Assembly (NCBI GenBank): GCA_023454395.1
Contig: JAEYFY010000362.1
Span: 1 to 15,003 of the forward strand
Direction: 5' to 3'
Length of the DNA stretch: 15,003 nucleotides
From: Pseudomonadota bacterium
Lineage (GTDB): Bacteria > Pseudomonadota > Gammaproteobacteria > Enterobacterales > Enterobacteriaceae
The notes beneath the pieces were generated by a model. The model saw only the letters and a program-made list of their open reading frames with translations. It searched no databases and was not told where the DNA came from. Made by a program: the position numbers and the translations under genes. Shown piece after piece: positions 1 through 7,337 of this stretch (within the stretch, counting starts at the first letter, position 1; each line of letters starts with the position of its first letter).

Positions 1-85
1 TCTCTTTTTTGCCGATTACTGCTAATGAGACAACAGCAATAACAGCAACAATACCGATGGCAAGCTTTGTTTTTCTTATTCTCAT
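1..85 (-). CDS. N-terminus of a membrane-anchored protein (cut by window edge)
   Basis: Reading leftwards from an ATG at 85, 28 codons stay open to the window edge. The peptide starts MRIRKTKLAIGIVAVIAVVS: a short basic stretch followed by about 15 hydrophobic residues and then Gly-Lys-Lys-Glu. This is the pattern of an uncleaved signal anchor or a signal peptide, so the protein is probably inner-membrane anchored or exported. An AGGA sequence lies about 9 bases upstream of the ATG. Too little is visible to name a family; DUF945/YdgA-type proteins and membrane-fusion subunits of efflux pumps begin in a similar way, but so do many others. Its leader contains two perfect palindromes, annotated separately. 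Confidence 0.6.
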   Translation of the reverse strand, partial: MRIRKTKLAIGIVAVIAVVSLAVIGKKE

Positions 86-113
86 GATGTTGTTCCTGTA
101 CATAAAAACGCAG

Positions 114-126
114 GTGAATGTTTCAC
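114..126. promoter_or_regulatory. Perfect palindrome GTGAA-N3-TTCAC, candidate operator
   Basis: GTGAATGTTTCAC is a perfect 13-base inverted repeat with a 3-base centre, about 30 bases upstream of the start codon of the truncated leftward gene. It resembles a CRP half-site pair only superficially, because the spacing is too short. A regulator binding here would act on the truncated gene. No protein can be assigned. Confidence 0.3.
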
Positions 127-132
127 AGCAAC

Positions 133-142
133 TTGTATACAA
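133..142. promoter_or_regulatory. Perfect palindrome TTGTATACAA, candidate operator
   Basis: TTGTATACAA is a perfect 10-base palindrome, only 6 bases from the neighbouring GTGAATGTTTCAC palindrome and about 48 bases upstream of the truncated gene's ATG. TNGT-N-ACNA-like palindromes are typical targets of GntR/FadR-type repressors, so an operator is plausible. The assignment is inferred from the shape alone. Confidence 0.3.
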
Positions 143-475
143 CATGACAACTTTTATAGAAAACAGGTGAGTTAAGAAATTGTGAAGTGAAGTGATTAAA
201 TTAAAACAATATGATAACAATTTGTGATCAGTATAGTAATTATGCAATTCTTAATCATAATTATGGTGATAGTCATAAAAGACAAAAGAAAATATCAATA
301 ACTTGCTAGAGAAACGATAAAATGAGCTAAAAAATAGCCTATTTGTCGATAATAAAAAAATAAAATGAAAAAATAGAAGGAATAGCGGATCGTTAAATAA
401 CCGAATAAAGAAAGGGAAAAAATAGACCATTTTAGTGTTAAGAGAATAAATAAAGTTTATTGGTAATTTCAGATC

Positions 476-988
476 TTATAAAGCAATAGAAAGGACACCT
501 GTCGCAATCAGCACAAACATCGCTGACCAAATTAATGCAGAAATAGCGCTAGTAATGTAAATACCGTAGAGCGGTAGTTTTAATAAACCAGCACTAAAGG
601 GCGTTAAATAACGAAACACAGCAAGGAATCGAGAAATAAATAAAATATAGTACGTTTTATTTTTTAATAATTGTTGAACTCGATTTATTTTTGATTGATA
701 ACGCATAACCCATGCTTTAAGTCGAGGAAATCGATAAATTGAACGCCCTAATTCATAGCTTAAAATTGAACCTAATAAGGCACCAAGGCTGGTTGCTAAC
801 CAAAGAAAGATAGGTGAATAAAGAGGTAAACAGGCACCAAAAATAAAGATCAACATCAAAGATGCTGGTGGCAAAAATGAAGAAATACCAATAGTCGATT
901 TTCCTGCCGTGATTAATGTAATGGAAAAAAACAGTGTAATAGGAGATAAATGACCCAATGAGTCTAATAGAGTGTGAATAATTTCCAT
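476..988 (-). CDS. Small DedA/VTT-family membrane protein
   Basis: A 170-residue inner-membrane protein of the DedA (SNARE-associated, VTT) family, whose characterised members are proposed lipid flippases or proton-dependent transporters. Family marks are GALLGSILSYELGRS at about 69-83 and the C-terminal SRFLAVFRYLTPFSAG at 119-134, followed by a hydrophobic segment. The two arginines needed in E. coli YqjA/YghB (R130 and R136) align with R120 and R126. In contrast, the two essential acidic residues (E39 and D51 of YqjA) align with K30 and A42, so the proposed proton-coupling pair is absent. At 170 residues it is shorter than typical DedA proteins (about 200-220). A GGAG lies 8 bases before the ATG. 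It follows the ECF genes after 78 bases on the same strand and may be co-transcribed. The family is secure; the function is unknown. Confidence 0.8.
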   Translation of the reverse strand: MEIIHTLLDSLGHLSPITLFFSITLITAGKSTIGISSFLPPASLMLIFIFGACLPLYSPIFLWLATSLGALLGSILSYELGRSIYRFPRLKAWVMRYQSKINRVQQLLKNKTYYILFISRFLAVFRYLTPFSAGLLKLPLYGIYITSAISALIWSAMFVLIATGVLSIAL

Positions 989-1066
989 TTTAGTATCTCC
1001 AGCAACAAAATAAATGATAATAATAGAAATAAGCTTTAAGATTATTAGGAGCCAATATTATGATTT

Positions 1067-1867
1067 CTATTTATTTTTAATTAACATTTTAGCCCATTCT
1101 ACCGGATTGTTTTTTATTGGTAATTTTAATTTCTGACTTAATGAGTATAACGTCGGTGCGGGGATATCTGAAAGGGATTGCAGAGTTGAACTCATTAATA
1201 CGTTTTCAGGTGCGCCATCAGCAATTAATTCTCCAGAAGATAAATGGATAACTCGCTGAAAATGACGTGCTGTAAAATCAAGATCATGGCTAATCGCAAG
1301 CACAGATGTACCTAATGTTTTTTGCACCTGAAGCCAGTTCTCAAAGCAAGTTAGCCAATGTGCATCGAAATCGCGAGTCGGTTCATCAAGCAATAATATT
1401 TGAGGTGATAAAATACTTAAACTTGCGACAGCAACCATTCTACGTTGACCTGCGTGTAAATCTAAAGGGTGAACATCAGCGACATTACTTAAACCACAAA
1501 GCATTAATGTTTCATCTAAACGTTTTTTAATCTCTTCTTTAGAAAACTTACGTTGTTTCAGACCAAAAGAGACTTCTTTTTCTACTGTGTTATGAAATAT
1601 TTGTCGTTCAGGCTCTTGAAATAATACACCAATATATTGAGCGCGTTGCTGTGCTTTCATTTGAGATAATAACTGATTATTGAGTTTTATCTCTCCTTCA
1701 TTAGGCGTTAACAATCCAGCAATTAAACGTAATAGGGTTGATTTTCCCGCACCATTATCACCAACGAGTGTTATCCATTCACCTTGATTTAGCGTTAAAG
1801 ATAATTGAGAAATACAAGGTGGAACATCTTCATCCCAACGATAAGTGACTTTATCAAGCTGTAACAT
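1067..1867 (-). CDS. ECF transporter ATPase (CbiO/EcfA-like), last gene of the ECF set
   Basis: A 266-residue ABC ATPase of an energy-coupling factor importer. It would power uptake at the cytoplasmic face of the inner membrane. Visible motifs are Walker A GDNGAGKST (36-44), Q-loop FQEPERQ with Q84, the ECF-type aromatic/acidic stretch after it, Walker B QILLLDEPT (156-163, catalytic E162) and switch histidine H194 in ISHD. The ABC signature is abnormal: LHAGQ (137-141) instead of LSGGQ, and the D-loop reads RDFDAH. It overlaps the upstream ATPase gene by 14 bases and has a strong AAGGAG 4 bases before its ATG, which indicates translational coupling. Its Walker A site would be completed by the partner's normal signature, so this subunit should supply the hydrolysing site. 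Confidence 0.88.
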   Translation of the reverse strand: MLQLDKVTYRWDEDVPPCISQLSLTLNQGEWITLVGDNGAGKSTLLRLIAGLLTPNEGEIKLNNQLLSQMKAQQRAQYIGVLFQEPERQIFHNTVEKEVSFGLKQRKFSKEEIKKRLDETLMLCGLSNVADVHPLDLHAGQRRMVAVASLSILSPQILLLDEPTRDFDAHWLTCFENWLQVQKTLGTSVLAISHDLDFTARHFQRVIHLSSGELIADGAPENVLMSSTLQSLSDIPAPTLYSLSQKLKLPIKNNPVEWAKMLIKNK

Positions 1868-2696
1868 AAAACTCCTTAAAAGCCTTAAGTAAAGCTTTAT
1901 CGTTATTTACAATATTTTTGTTCCAATGATGGTTTTCAATTAACCAATTTAACGCTAGCCATGCATCAGGAGCATTAATTGTTGCAAATAAGAAAGGAAA
2001 TATATCTTCTAAGGTGCCTGTTGCTTTTGTTTTTCCGGCTTCTAACAATAAAAATTGTTCACTAAGTGTTATTGCGGGCAATAAATTGCGTTCAAATATA
2101 ATCACACTACATTTGTGCTCTTGTGCGTACCGCTTAATACGTTGCTGTAATTGTTGTGTTGCATTAGGTGTTAAACGACTAAATGCTTCATCAAGCAATA
2201 ATAATTTAGGGTGCATGGCAAGGGCGCTTGCAATGACAACACGCTGGGCTTCTCCACCTGAAAGTGTTGAAGGGTGGCGAAAACGCAGGCTGTCACATTG
2301 CGTTAATATCATTGCTTCTTTTACGCGAAATCGAACTTCATTATCACTTAAGCCTAAGTTTTCAGGGCCAAAAGCAATCTCTTGCTCTACGGTAAAAGCA
2401 CAACCTGAAAGTTGTAATTGAGGAGATTGTTGAACGAGTTGTCTACCGGGGGCTAGAGAGACTAATCGACTTTTATCTAGCGCAATATTTTGTACAATTC
2501 CCAAACCTTGCACTGAGCCTGTTAATAAGTCGGGATGCCAACCTGCTAGTAGTTGAGCTAGAAGACTTTTTCCACTGCCATTTCCTCCGAAAACAACAAG
2601 CCATTCGCCTTGTTTTAATTGCAGATCAATAGGGCCAATAATAGGTTGCTCGTCGCCTTTAGGAGAAAAACTAAATTGTTGAAGATTTATTACCAT
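1854..2696 (-). CDS. ECF transporter ATPase (CbiO/EcfA-like), first ATPase
   Basis: A 280-residue ABC ATPase paired with the next gene. Walker A is GGNGSGKS (37-44), the Q-loop glutamine is Q90 (QSPQLQL), the signature is a normal LSGGE (145-149) and Walker B is KLLLLDEAF (164-171, E170). The switch histidine is missing: the usual THD is FER, with E202 at the histidine position. The D-loop reads SRLTP instead of SALDP. An in-frame TTG two codons upstream (2702) is possible, but AGGAG lies only 4 bases from it and 10 from the ATG at 2696, so I chose the ATG. The start overlaps the EcfT stop by 7 bases. Together with the other ATPase it predicts an asymmetric heterodimer. Confidence 0.87.
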   Translation of the reverse strand: MVINLQQFSFSPKGDEQPIIGPIDLQLKQGEWLVVFGGNGSGKSLLAQLLAGWHPDLLTGSVQGLGIVQNIALDKSRLVSLAPGRQLVQQSPQLQLSGCAFTVEQEIAFGPENLGLSDNEVRFRVKEAMILTQCDSLRFRHPSTLSGGEAQRVVIASALAMHPKLLLLDEAFSRLTPNATQQLQQRIKRYAQEHKCSVIIFERNLLPAITLSEQFLLLEAGKTKATGTLEDIFPFLFATINAPDAWLALNWLIENHHWNKNIVNNDKALLKAFKEFYVTA

Positions 2697-3391
2697 AGCC
2701 AAATAACTCCTTCAACAAAGATAAGCAGTAAAATAAAATAGCGTAACATCTTTTGTAATGGTGTATCGACAGGAGGAGAAAGCGTGGTTCGTTTTGCAAT
2801 AATACGGAATCCTCGCATATCTAATGCAGCACTACGAATAGTTAAATCACTTAATACATGGCTAATAAGTGGCAAGATAATGGCAGGCAATGTTATTAGG
2901 CGTTGCCAGAATGAACCATCAAGAGGGACTCCTCGCGCTAATTGTGCTTCTCTTATATTGTGTAATTGCTGGCGCAATTGTTCTACAAGTAACAAAGGTC
3001 CTGCTAATAAATAGGAAAGGCTCATAGGTAGACGGCTAGCAAATAAGGCTCTAATAAATTGTTCAGTTGAAGTGTACTGCAACCACAATTGAGCGCCGCT
3101 TATTATTGCTAATAATCTTAACCATAGTGTTATTGCCATCGTTTGTTTACTGGTATCTAAAATGCCACCTGTTAACCAATAAGCAAGCCAACCGCTATGA
3201 ACTAACCATAAGCCTATTGCCATGGGGATCATCAACCATGCAATAAAGCGCCAACGCCAGCGAGAGGCTTTCCATAGTAATAAGCTAATAAAAGTACCAC
3301 TGCTGATAATCAGCAGTGGTAAGCTTAAAGATAAAAAAAGCACACTAGCACTTAGCCAAAACCATAATGCCAATGAGGTAAAGGGATGCAT
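2690..3391 (-). CDS. ECF transporter transmembrane coupling protein (EcfT/CbiQ-like)
   Basis: A 233-residue integral membrane protein that couples the S component to the ATPases. It has several hydrophobic segments (about 6-40, 49-75, 86-105, 122-136, 166-182 and 217-233). Its cytoplasmic coupling region carries the two short Arg-Gly signatures typical of EcfT: EAQLARG (148-154) and ALDMRGF (189-195), which dock onto the two ATPases. AAGG lies about 10 bases before the ATG. The gene begins 2 bases after the stop of the S-component gene and its end overlaps the first ATPase gene, so the four genes form one tight transcription unit. The role is secure from motifs and context; sequence divergence from model EcfT proteins is considerable. 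Confidence 0.85.
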   Translation of the reverse strand: MHPFTSLALWFWLSASVLFLSLSLPLLIISSGTFISLLLWKASRWRWRFIAWLMIPMAIGLWLVHSGWLAYWLTGGILDTSKQTMAITLWLRLLAIISGAQLWLQYTSTEQFIRALFASRLPMSLSYLLAGPLLLVEQLRQQLHNIREAQLARGVPLDGSFWQRLITLPAIILPLISHVLSDLTIRSAALDMRGFRIIAKRTTLSPPVDTPLQKMLRYFILLLIFVEGVIWLW

Positions 3392-3393
3392 TA

Positions 3394-3975
3394 TCAGCGA
3401 ACCTTAGCCATTGCAGGGAAGTTGCGCTGTGTTCTTTGTGGTAATTGACGCACTAATAACCAAGCAATAATCGCTGATAATATTTTATCGGCAAGATTTG
3501 CACCTAATACAGTAATGGCAACAGACTCAATAAGCCCTTCACCCACAGCATGAAAATAAGCAACAAAGAAATCTGCGCCACTGCCGGTGGCACCACCGAA
3601 TAAATAAGTACGAATTGGAACGGCGACAATCATTAACGCTAAAGTAATAATAATGCCTGAGCCAATAACGCGAATTAACGAGCGAAAGCCACCGGCACGA
3701 GCCAATAAGCCTGCAGTTAATCCTATCATCATGGCAACAGGAGCAAATGCGGCAGCCATTGGGCCACTAATTAATCCCCATAATAGGTTAGTTAATAATC
3801 CAGCAAATAATGCAACCCATGGACCACCTAATAAGGCACAAATCAGTGTGCCGATAGAGTCTAAAAAGATAGGAAGTTTGACCATTGAGGTGATTTGACC
3901 ACCGATCATATTTATTGCAATAGAAACAACAATGAGCACAAGAGTACGGCTCGAAATTAGAGGCGTTGTAGACAT
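3394..3975 (-). CDS. ECF transporter S component, substrate unknown
   Basis: A 193-residue membrane protein with about five to six hydrophobic segments, sitting first in the ECF set. It begins with a short polar tail followed by RTLVLIVVSIAINMIGGQ and the loop KLPIFLDSIGTLICALLGGP (about 33-52), then GLLTNLLWGLISGP and later a polar FHAVGEGLIESVAITVLGANLADK region (about 140-163). The N-terminal arrangement, with a conserved polar D-S-I-G-T loop before a Gly-rich helix, is that of small S components of the general ECF-S type. S components bind the vitamin, metal or metabolite and toggle in the membrane. The ligand cannot be read from the sequence, and I see no riboswitch in the 74-base leader that would reveal it. 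AAAGG lies 9 bases before the ATG. Confidence 0.75.
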   Translation of the reverse strand: MSTTPLISSRTLVLIVVSIAINMIGGQITSMVKLPIFLDSIGTLICALLGGPWVALFAGLLTNLLWGLISGPMAAAFAPVAMMIGLTAGLLARAGGFRSLIRVIGSGIIITLALMIVAVPIRTYLFGGATGSGADFFVAYFHAVGEGLIESVAITVLGANLADKILSAIIAWLLVRQLPQRTQRNFPAMAKVR

Positions 3976-4049
3976 AGTTTAAAACCTTTACAAAGGATAG
4001 TGACTATTGGTTTTATTGTTTTGCATACATAGCAAATTTTTATAAAAAG

Positions 4050-4478
4050 CTATTTACGCGGTGTGATGACCAGCTCCTCATAACCAGAGTGTTCACAAGG
4101 CTGACGGCTAAAAGTCACTTGCTCTAACTCACCAATAACGAGTTCTAGCGTTGTGCGCACTGTACAGCCAGGCATCATATGTCCACCACACATTAATCCA
4201 TTTTCATCGGAGACGGCTAAATGCAAATGTTCACCTTGGTCATCTAATGTTCCAATGAGTGAAACAATTTCAAATTTACCCGTAAGATAGCGATTTTCTT
4301 CACGACCTGCAAAGCGTAATACCACATCTGTTAAACTGCCCACACAACCCGCAATAAATGCTGATTTCAGATTTTGTTCTTTAATAATCTGTCGTAATGC
4401 CATAATCACATCCTCATTAGGGAGAAGGCGAAGAGCAATAAATCGAGCATGAGAAGAAAGATGAGATGATTGTAGCAT
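4050..4478 (-). CDS. PPC/DUF296-domain protein (PD1-like)
   Basis: A 142-residue single-domain protein of the PPC (plants and prokaryotes conserved, DUF296, PD1-like) family. The core shows SAFIAGCVGSLTDVVLRFAG (39-58), the segment FEIVSLIGTLDDQGEHLHLAVSD (69-91) and GLMCGGHMMPGCTVRTTLELVIGEL (94-118). H84, H86 and H100 match the three-histidine metal site seen in bacterial family structures, which form trimers. Bacterial members are often called DNA-binding, but that label comes from plant AT-hook proteins; this one has no AT-hook. It lies 74 bases upstream of the ECF S-component gene on the same strand, so it is probably the first gene of that operon and may handle or sense the imported compound. 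AGGATAACACC precedes the ATG. Confidence 0.8.
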   Translation of the reverse strand: MLQSSHLSSHARFIALRLLPNEDVIMALRQIIKEQNLKSAFIAGCVGSLTDVVLRFAGREENRYLTGKFEIVSLIGTLDDQGEHLHLAVSDENGLMCGGHMMPGCTVRTTLELVIGELEQVTFSRQPCEHSGYEELVITPRK

Positions 4479-4775
4479 GGTGTTATCCTAAAGATTAAAT
4501 AAGGCAACGATTTGAATTTAGTAGTCAATTAGATATTAATCGATATTCCCTAAATCTAGAATATCTCTTTTTTATTATTTACGGAATATGTTAAATAGGG
4601 AATAGACAGCTTACGCATTTTTAATAAAAAAGTGTTTGCTACATAAAGAATTGGTAAGTTATCGATTGACTGATGTAAATAGAAAAATAACACTTAGGTT
4701 AAATAAAAATCCACCATTATTGGTCTATAGCGGTTGATTATTTAAAAGTAAATTATGTAACGTAAAAGGATAATT
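4479..4775. promoter_or_regulatory. Divergent promoter region with repeated TATTCC motifs
   Basis: A 297-base AT-rich region between the leftward PPC/ECF genes and the rightward Sel1-like gene must hold both promoters. A 9-base inverted repeat, TATTCCCTA (4544-4552) and TAGGGAATA (4596-4604), is separated by 43 bases, and a partial third copy, GGAATA (4583-4588), lies between the arms. Such spaced inverted copies could be sites for one regulator of the PPC/ECF unit. I could not single out a clear -35/-10 pair for either gene. Confidence 0.35.
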
Positions 4776-7271
4776 ATGTCTCGTAAAATAAAAAATATAC
4801 TTATATTTCTTTCATTAATTGTTGTTGTTTTAGGTTTATATTTCAAAAAAGACAAAGTTGAACCAATGTCAGATGAAGCGGGTAGAAATACAGAATATGC
4901 ATTAACACCTATTGATGGCGATCAGTCATTGGAAGAAAAAAAAGCGACACTTGAAGCGTTAGAAAAACTCGCTAAGACAGGAAATAAAGAGGCTATATAT
5001 CAATATTTAAATCGTCCAGATTCCCCGAAGAGATCACTAAAAACAGAAGCTCTTATACAGCCTTTTATTGAAAGTAAAGATCCCAAAATGATGTATTTAA
5101 AATATACATTAATAAGAGAAGATATTAATCTACTTCTTGATGCGGCAAATGCAAATTATCCGGATGCGGTATATCTTCTTTATCAAATTTATAATGGCGA
5201 TAAAGAGAGCGATCTTCTCAGGAAAGATGCCTTATTAGCTGAAGTCTATTTAACGTTATCGGCAGATTTGGATCATCAAGATGGATTAATTAAAAAAATT
5301 GAGGAGTTAACTCAGAATAATAGCAATAATTTACCATACTTTAGTGAAACACTTAAAAAATATATAGATAAACTATTAGAAAAATATCCTGATTCTTATC
5401 AAGCGATGTTGACCGTTGCTAATGTTTATTCAAATTCCAAAAGTTGTTTTTATGATCCTAATAAAGCCTTTGAGCTAGTAATCTCTGCTTATAAAATACA
5501 ACAGTCTCCAGAAAGTAAACTAAGCCTTGCTAAGCTATATGCTAATGGTGAGGGAACAGTACAAGATTTGAAAAAAGCGGTTGATTTATTACAAGAAAAT
5601 ATCATAGATAATAAATTATTAGAAGAGAGTCAATATACATTAGCCCACATCTATTTTGAGTTTGATATTTCAGAATATATTACAAAAGAGCACATTGTTG
5701 ATATTTTAAAAGAGAGTATGAATAAAAATAAAGCTAACACATTTAGCCAAGATTATCGCCTCGCACACTATTACGCCGATATACTTTTAGAACAAGATGC
5801 CATTAAAAATAACGGATATGCTTTTTCATTATATAAAAAAGCAAGTTATTACACTTATGCCGCTTATCTTCACCAAGCCATTGCAATCATAAAATATAAA
5901 AATAGAATAAATAATGATGTTTTTATTTATATCATTAAAGCGTTAGAAGATGATTTAGAAAATGGGGCGCTCACTAAAAAAGAGCGAAAAGAAGGTTATG
6001 ATCTTCTTTTTAAATATGGAATGAATTCTCCAAGAGTGATTGATTTTATTGTTGAACGTGCTTTGTCTGACGAAGGAGTCAGAACGCAAGTTCAACCCCT
6101 ATTAAATAAAAATATCAATCTGGCGTTTAAATATACAATAAGAAATATTATTTATGAAAACTCTGCCCAAACGATTAATGAAGAAAAATTAAGAAAATAT
6201 TATAAAGATATTTTTAAATTAGCTGAATTAGGTTCTTCTGATGCGATGCAATTTATTGTCACAAAAAGATATGTTGATGAAAATATGCCTGGAAGACTTT
6301 ATCAAGATTATAACTTTGATAATTTAACCAATATTACTACTAAAGAACGTTTTGCTTGGCGTCATAAGTGTACAGATTTGGGGAATAATATTTGCTTAAA
6401 AGATTTATCTTTAATTTACCAAGATGGTAAAGATGGCATTCAAAAAGATACGATAAAAGCACAAGAATATGAAAAACGTATTAGTATCGATTTATCTAGC
6501 CCTGAATTAGAATTGTATGAAATAGTGACAAGAACTCGTGAGGGAAGAGATAATGATCTTAATCGTTTAATGAAACAAGAAGAGAGTGATAAGAAACTAC
6601 TTGAATTAGCAAGGTTTTATTCTTATGAAGATCGCCAAAAAAGTTTTATCTATGCTGAAAAAGCTTATAATTTAGGAAATAAAAAAGCGAGCGAATATCT
6701 TTATAACTACTATATGGAAAACATTTGCAAAGATAAAGATAATATCAATAAAGCAACAAACTATTTTAAAGAGTGGATAGAAACAGAAAAACCTCGTAGT
6801 AACGAATTTACCTATAATAGCGCTAGAATAATTGCTGACTATTATTTAGAGGCGCCTTGTTTAATAGAGAAAAACTTAGATAAAGCCATTGAGTGGTATC
6901 AATTGTCTTTAGATTATCCATTCGGTATAGATAGTCGCATATACACTGAATTAAATAAAATGTATTCCAATGGGTTGGATAACGTAAGTCAAGATCCTGC
7001 GGTAAATATGTATGTTTCTGCGCTAAAAAATCATAATGATTATGTAGTAGATATGAATATCAGATTAGGAAAAATGAGTTTTGCAGAGCCTTCTTTTTCA
7101 AAACTCTATGAAGCATATCTGTTTAAAGGTGATGCTAAAGAAGCATACTATTATGGTTTATTACTGAATAGGGATGTGAATAACGTCGCTATGTTTTATT
7201 CTTTATCAGAGAGTGAGCGTAAAAATATTGAGACTCGTGTCGCTGAGTATTTAAATCAAAATAAACAGTAG
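4776..7271 (+). CDS. Large Sel1/TPR-like repeat protein with N-terminal membrane anchor
   Basis: An 831-residue protein. A basic start and a hydrophobic segment (about 7-23) without a lipobox predict a signal anchor with the rest in the periplasm. The body is almost wholly helical and reads as degenerate Sel1-like/TPR repeats. The clearest is SLAKLYANGEGTVQDLKKAV (250-269); others are LSLIYQDGKDGIQKDTIKAQ, IYAEKAYNLGNKKASEYLYN, KNLDKAIEWYQLSL and LNKMYSNGLDNVSQDPA in the C-terminal third. Sel1 repeats make solenoids for protein-protein contacts; no enzymatic motif is visible. AAAGGATAATT gives a good ribosome site before the ATG. Codons are very AT-rich compared with the housekeeping genes in the window. 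It is monocistronic, divergent from the PPC/ECF unit, and closed by a terminator. I cannot name a specific family member or partner. Confidence 0.7.
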   Translation: MSRKIKNILIFLSLIVVVLGLYFKKDKVEPMSDEAGRNTEYALTPIDGDQSLEEKKATLEALEKLAKTGNKEAIYQYLNRPDSPKRSLKTEALIQPFIESKDPKMMYLKYTLIREDINLLLDAANANYPDAVYLLYQIYNGDKESDLLRKDALLAEVYLTLSADLDHQDGLIKKIEELTQNNSNNLPYFSETLKKYIDKLLEKYPDSYQAMLTVANVYSNSKSCFYDPNKAFELVISAYKIQQSPESKLSLAKLYANGEGTVQDLKKAVDLLQENIIDNKLLEESQYTLAHIYFEFDISEYITKEHIVDILKESMNKNKANTFSQDYRLAHYYADILLEQDAIKNNGYAFSLYKKASYYTYAAYLHQAIAIIKYKNRINNDVFIYIIKALEDDLENGALTKKERKEGYDLLFKYGMNSPRVIDFIVERALSDEGVRTQVQPLLNKNINLAFKYTIRNIIYENSAQTINEEKLRKYYKDIFKLAELGSSDAMQFIVTKRYVDENMPGRLYQDYNFDNLTNITTKERFAWRHKCTDLGNNICLKDLSLIYQDGKDGIQKDTIKAQEYEKRISIDLSSPELELYEIVTRTREGRDNDLNRLMKQEESDKKLLELARFYSYEDRQKSFIYAEKAYNLGNKKASEYLYNYYMENICKDKDNINKATNYFKEWIETEKPRSNEFTYNSARIIADYYLEAPCLIEKNLDKAIEWYQLSLDYPFGIDSRIYTELNKMYSNGLDNVSQDPAVNMYVSALKNHNDYVVDMNIRLGKMSFAEPSFSKLYEAYLFKGDAKEAYYYGLLLNRDVNNVAMFYSLSESERKNIETRVAEYLNQNKQ

Positions 7272-7282
7272 CGCTATATTAG

Positions 7283-7320
7283 AAAGCCCTCAGTAGTATT
7301 TAATATTATTGGGGGCTTTT
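7283..7320. terminator. Terminator between convergent Sel1-like and budB genes
   Basis: AAAGCCCTCAGTA (7283-7295) pairs with TATTGGGGGCTTT (7307-7319), allowing G-T pairs, and a T tract follows on the plus strand. It begins 11 bases after the Sel1-like stop codon. The T side is weaker on the minus strand (GGGCTTTCT), but the hairpin also lies just past the end of budB and may serve both. Confidence 0.75.
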
Positions 7321-7337
7321 AATTAGTTTAGAATACA

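Larger units (their letters stand above)
86..475. other. AT-rich intergenic region, 390 bp
   Basis: No gene is supportable here. The stretch is strongly AT-rich, with many A runs and stops in all frames. It is the leader of the truncated gene on the left and the downstream region of the DedA-like gene on the right. The only structured elements I see are two palindromes near the left end (114-126 and 133-142). I found no convincing rho-independent terminator after the DedA-like gene. Confidence 0.6.

Noticed and set aside
1022..1071. Inverted repeat AATAGAAAT / ATTTCTATT between the second ATPase and the DedA-like gene
   Set aside because: The arms are almost wholly A/T, the loop is 32 bases and no T tract follows, so a terminator is not supported.
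2014..2421. Plus-strand open frame of 135 codons opposite the first ECF ATPase
   Set aside because: It mirrors the conserved ATPase sequence on the other strand and has no independent support.
3976..4049. Possible riboswitch before the ECF S-component gene
   Set aside because: The 74-base space shows only short palindromes (ATAGTGACTAT, CCTTTACAAAGG), is too short for known aptamer classes and has no conserved core I recognise.
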